From Prevotella sp. ne3005 (GTDB lineage Bacteria > Bacteroidota > Bacteroidia > Bacteroidales > Bacteroidaceae), in the NCBI RefSeq assembly GCF_900110085.1, contig NZ_FOCK01000002.1, positions 186,001 through 250,000 of the forward strand: a stretch of DNA of 64,000 nt, read 5' to 3'. Numbering within the stretch: the first letter of the stretch is position 1; the number at the start of each line of letters is the position of its first letter. The notes under the pieces are model-generated. The model was given only the letters and a program-made list of their open reading frames with translations, was not told the DNA's origin and made no database searches. Positions 61,977 through 64,000 of this stretch are shown in pieces. The translations under genes and the position numbers were made by a program.

Positions 61977-63104
61977 TTAGATGTCGTACTTATTCTTGCG
62001 TTTGTCAGCCTTACGGGGCTTCGAGGAATGGAAGCCCATGTGGGGGGACTTGACTCCTTGATAACCGGCATGGCGCTGACGGATACGGGATACATAGTCG
62101 ACAGTCTCGGAACCACGCATATAGCCGTGCTTCACAATGGGGTCGTTGTAATACTGGGGCGAGGCGAGCTTCAGCACATAAGGCGACACGTCGGCCCAGC
62201 GGTGGGGATTCTTTCCGTCACGACGGGCCAGAGCCATCGCGTCACGGATATGGTGGGCACCGCCGTTATAGCTGGCAAGCACGAAGTTTGTGCGCTCAAA
62301 GTGTTCACGGATATCAGAGAAGGAACGCTCGAGTTCAGCGATGTACTTGACGGCAGCAGCAATGTTAGCCTCTGGCTCATAGAGCTTGCTGCGGGCGAGG
62401 CCGAGGTGATCGGCCGTACCTGGCATGATCTGCATAAGGCCTTTGGCACCGGCAAAGGAAACAGCCTTGGGGTCGAAAGTGGACTCCTGATAGCACTGGG
62501 CAGCAAGCAGGCGCCAGTCCCAACGGATTTCACGGCTATAGGTCATAAAGAGTTGGTCGTAATGGGAGATGATGCCGCCCTTGGCGTCGAGCATAGGAGA
62601 GAAGATACGGCGACGCACTTTCTTCGTGGTAAGCATGGCAGTCTCTTCCGCCTTGACTTCGGCGATGAGATGAGGACGATACCAGGACTCGAGGGTGGCG
62701 GCAAGGTCGGGCTTCTGGCGATCAGCCTCTATATGGCCGGGTGTAGGCCAGGCGATGAGATCGGCCTCGCAGGAGTCGAGGCGATGGACGAGCTCAAGAC
62801 TATCGCGGCAGACATCGACACGAAGGTGACAGCCCAGAGAGTCGGCGAAGCGCTGACAGATCAGATACTGGGTGCCGAGCGACTTGCCGTGGTAGTCGTA
62901 GTAGGTATCGGGGCCGCTGACGGTAGCCAGAATGAGTTCACCACTGGTTTGTATGTCGCGGAGGTCGAAGTTTTCAGCACGCTCTGGCACCGTATCGTTG
63001 ATGACGCCCCAAGGTACTACGAGTGGTTCCTGTTTCTTCTGAGAACAAGATGAAAGCAGCAGGATAGCCACCAAGAAGTACAAGTATTTATTCAGAATCT
63101 GCAC
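61977..63104 (-). CDS. MltF-like membrane-bound lytic transglycosylase
   Basis: 375 residues. The start is GTG at 63104, since a stop precedes it in frame and it gives a complete lipoprotein signal (YFLVAILLLSSC, Cys near 20). Residues about 50-190 resemble a periplasmic solute-binding domain (SGELILATVSGPDTYYDYHG), and about 200-345 form an SLT lysozyme-like domain with catalytic Glu in CYQESTFDPKAVS, then GAKGLMQIMPGTA and VLASYNGGAHHI. It cleaves peptidoglycan glycan strands with formation of anhydro-muramic ends. A basic tail (KPRKADKRKNK) ends the protein. Confidence 0.93.
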   Translation of the reverse strand: MQILNKYLYFLVAILLLSSCSQKKQEPLVVPWGVINDTVPERAENFDLRDIQTSGELILATVSGPDTYYDYHGKSLGTQYLICQRFADSLGCHLRVDVCRDSLELVHRLDSCEADLIAWPTPGHIEADRQKPDLAATLESWYRPHLIAEVKAEETAMLTTKKVRRRIFSPMLDAKGGIISHYDQLFMTYSREIRWDWRLLAAQCYQESTFDPKAVSFAGAKGLMQIMPGTADHLGLARSKLYEPEANIAAAVKYIAELERSFSDIREHFERTNFVLASYNGGAHHIRDAMALARRDGKNPHRWADVSPYVLKLASPQYYNDPIVKHGYMRGSETVDYVSRIRQRHAGYQGVKSPHMGFHSSKPRKADKRKNKYDI

Positions 63105-63135
63105 GATTTATGAGTCGTAACATCAAAATTCGGTG

Positions 63136-63143
63136 CAAAGATA
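63136..63143 (-). promoter_or_regulatory. -7 box of the lytic transglycosylase gene
   Basis: Minus strand TATCTTTG, 31 bases upstream of the GTG start. Confidence 0.6.
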
Positions 63144-63187
63144 CAAATAAAATGAATATTGAGAATTGAAAATTGAAAAATAATTTG

Positions 63188-63195
63188 TAATTTTG
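63188..63195 (+). promoter_or_regulatory. -7 box of hisG
   Basis: TAATTTTG followed by CA, 35 bases upstream of the ATG. Confidence 0.6.
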
Positions 63196-63230
63196 CAGCC
63201 GAATTACAGTGAAATATAGACTTTAACGTT

Positions 63231-64000
63231 ATGTTACGTATTGCAGTACAATCAAAAGGACGACTTTTCGACGACACGATGAACCTTCTCAGCGAGGCTG
63301 ACATCAAGGTGAGCGCGTCGAAGCGTACACTGTTGGTACAGTCGTCAAACTTCCCGCTGGAGGTACTTTACCTCCGCGATGATGATATCCCCCAGAGTGT
63401 AGCCAGTGGTGTGGCCGACATCGGCGTGGTGGGCGAAAACGAGTTTGTGGAGCGCGGTGAGGATGCCGACATCATCTCGCGCCTCGGATTCTCGAAGTGC
63501 CGCCTGTCGCTGGCCATCCCCAAAGAGATAGACTATCAGGGCGTGGAGTGGTTTAACGGCAAGAAGATTGCCACCAGCTACCCCGGCATTCTGAAGCATT
63601 TCCTCGATGAGAAAGGTATCAAGGCAGAGATTCATGTCATCACGGGCTCGGTAGAGATCAGCCCGGGCATCGGACTGGCCGACGGTATCTTCGATATCGT
63701 CAGCAGTGGTTCGACGCTGGTAAGCAACAATCTCCGTGAAGTGGAGGTGGTGATGAAGAGTGAGGCTCTGCTCATCGGCAACAAGCAGCTGAGCGCAGAG
63801 AAGCGGGAGATCCTGGAGCAGATGCTGTTCCGCTTCAAGGCCGTGAAAGATGCCGAAGATAAGAAATATGTACGCATGAACGCACCGAAGGCCCGACTGC
63901 AGGAGATCATCAACGTATTGCCGGGTCTGAAAAGCCCTACCATCATCCCACTGGCCGACAAGGAGTGGTGCTCTGTTCACACGGTGCTCGACCAGAAGCA
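63231..64000 (+). CDS. hisG: ATP phosphoribosyltransferase, long form (3' end outside window)
   Basis: The frame is open from ATG at 63231 to the right edge (256 codons seen). Starts MLRIAVQSKGRLFDDTMNLL; shows GVADIGVVGENEF, the PRPP-binding region ITGSVEISPGIGLADGIFDIVSSGSTL, and continues into the C-terminal regulatory domain (KYVRMNAPKARLQEIINVLPG), so it is the long HisG type inhibited by histidine without HisZ. First step of histidine synthesis. Downstream his genes would lie beyond the window. Confidence 0.96.
   Translation, partial: MLRIAVQSKGRLFDDTMNLLSEADIKVSASKRTLLVQSSNFPLEVLYLRDDDIPQSVASGVADIGVVGENEFVERGEDADIISRLGFSKCRLSLAIPKEIDYQGVEWFNGKKIATSYPGILKHFLDEKGIKAEIHVITGSVEISPGIGLADGIFDIVSSGSTLVSNNLREVEVVMKSEALLIGNKQLSAEKREILEQMLFRFKAVKDAEDKKYVRMNAPKARLQEIINVLPGLKSPTIIPLADKEWCSVHTVLDQK

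Noticed and set aside
61929-63053. A long plus-strand open frame opposite the lytic transglycosylase
   Set aside because: The minus-strand frame has a lipoprotein signal, SLT motifs and a promoter; the plus-strand frame shows no family features and is an antisense shadow.

Overview
The window looks like a Prevotella-type member of the Bacteroidota. Several features support this. Genes are preceded by a TAnnTTTG -7 box (often followed by CA), with a TTTG -33 box about 19-20 bp upstream where one is visible. Leaders are A-rich with no clear Shine-Dalgarno. Typical Bacteroidota families are present: BACON and LruC-type lipoproteins, YhcH, DUF1460/DUF4421, a bacterial serine palmitoyltransferase, and an NrtR-type arabinose regulator.

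Layout. 1-15.2 kb is housekeeping: two acyl-CoA synthetase paralogues; a minus-strand operon of MORN protein, YhcH, glycogen branching enzyme and a membrane protein; kdsB; a CbpA-like DnaJ; a 5'-nucleotidase coupled to a NudC-type NADH pyrophosphatase; an SBF transporter; a PAP2 phosphatase-EptA pair that probably remodels lipid A; and a GNAT enzyme. 15.2-24.4 kb is an accessory region. It holds a three-gene minus-strand cassette (two unknown proteins and a VirE/BT4734-type primase-helicase-like protein) bounded by 28-bp inverted repeats, an AT-rich spacer with repeats, two BACON lipoproteins, a strongly structured RNA with its own promoter and terminator-like end, and a LruC-type lipoprotein flanked by a perfect 27-bp direct repeat that is also the 3' end of preA. 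24.4-29.3 kb carries preA and a STAS/SpoIIE partner-switching module. 29-39 kb holds a GDPD lipoprotein, tRNA-Pro, serine palmitoyltransferase divergent from a lipid kinase, tRNA-Cys, YkvA, DUF1460-DUF4421, an oxidoreductase and hisB. 39-44 kb holds an ABC-F protein, grpE-dnaJ and folC. 44-57 kb is galactose and arabinose catabolism (galM-transporter-galK, then galM-SSS transporter-araR-araD-araA-araB-abfA). 57-64 kb holds a phytase-like phosphatase, tkt-rpiB, two lipoproteins (one a lytic transglycosylase) and the start of hisG.

How the genes work together. AbfA releases arabinose, the SSS transporter imports it, AraA/B/D convert it to xylulose-5-phosphate, and Tkt/RpiB pass it into the pentose phosphate pathway, with the Nudix-HTH protein as probable regulator. 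The most unusual material is non-coding: the cassette with inverted repeats, the folded RNA upstream of the BACON genes, the 27-bp flanking repeat, and a family of degenerate 22-bp-period tandem repeats found at three intergenic loci (about 19.46, 30.84 and 61.69 kb) with a related single unit at 22.96 kb. All functions are read from sequence by eye; no search or folding program was run.
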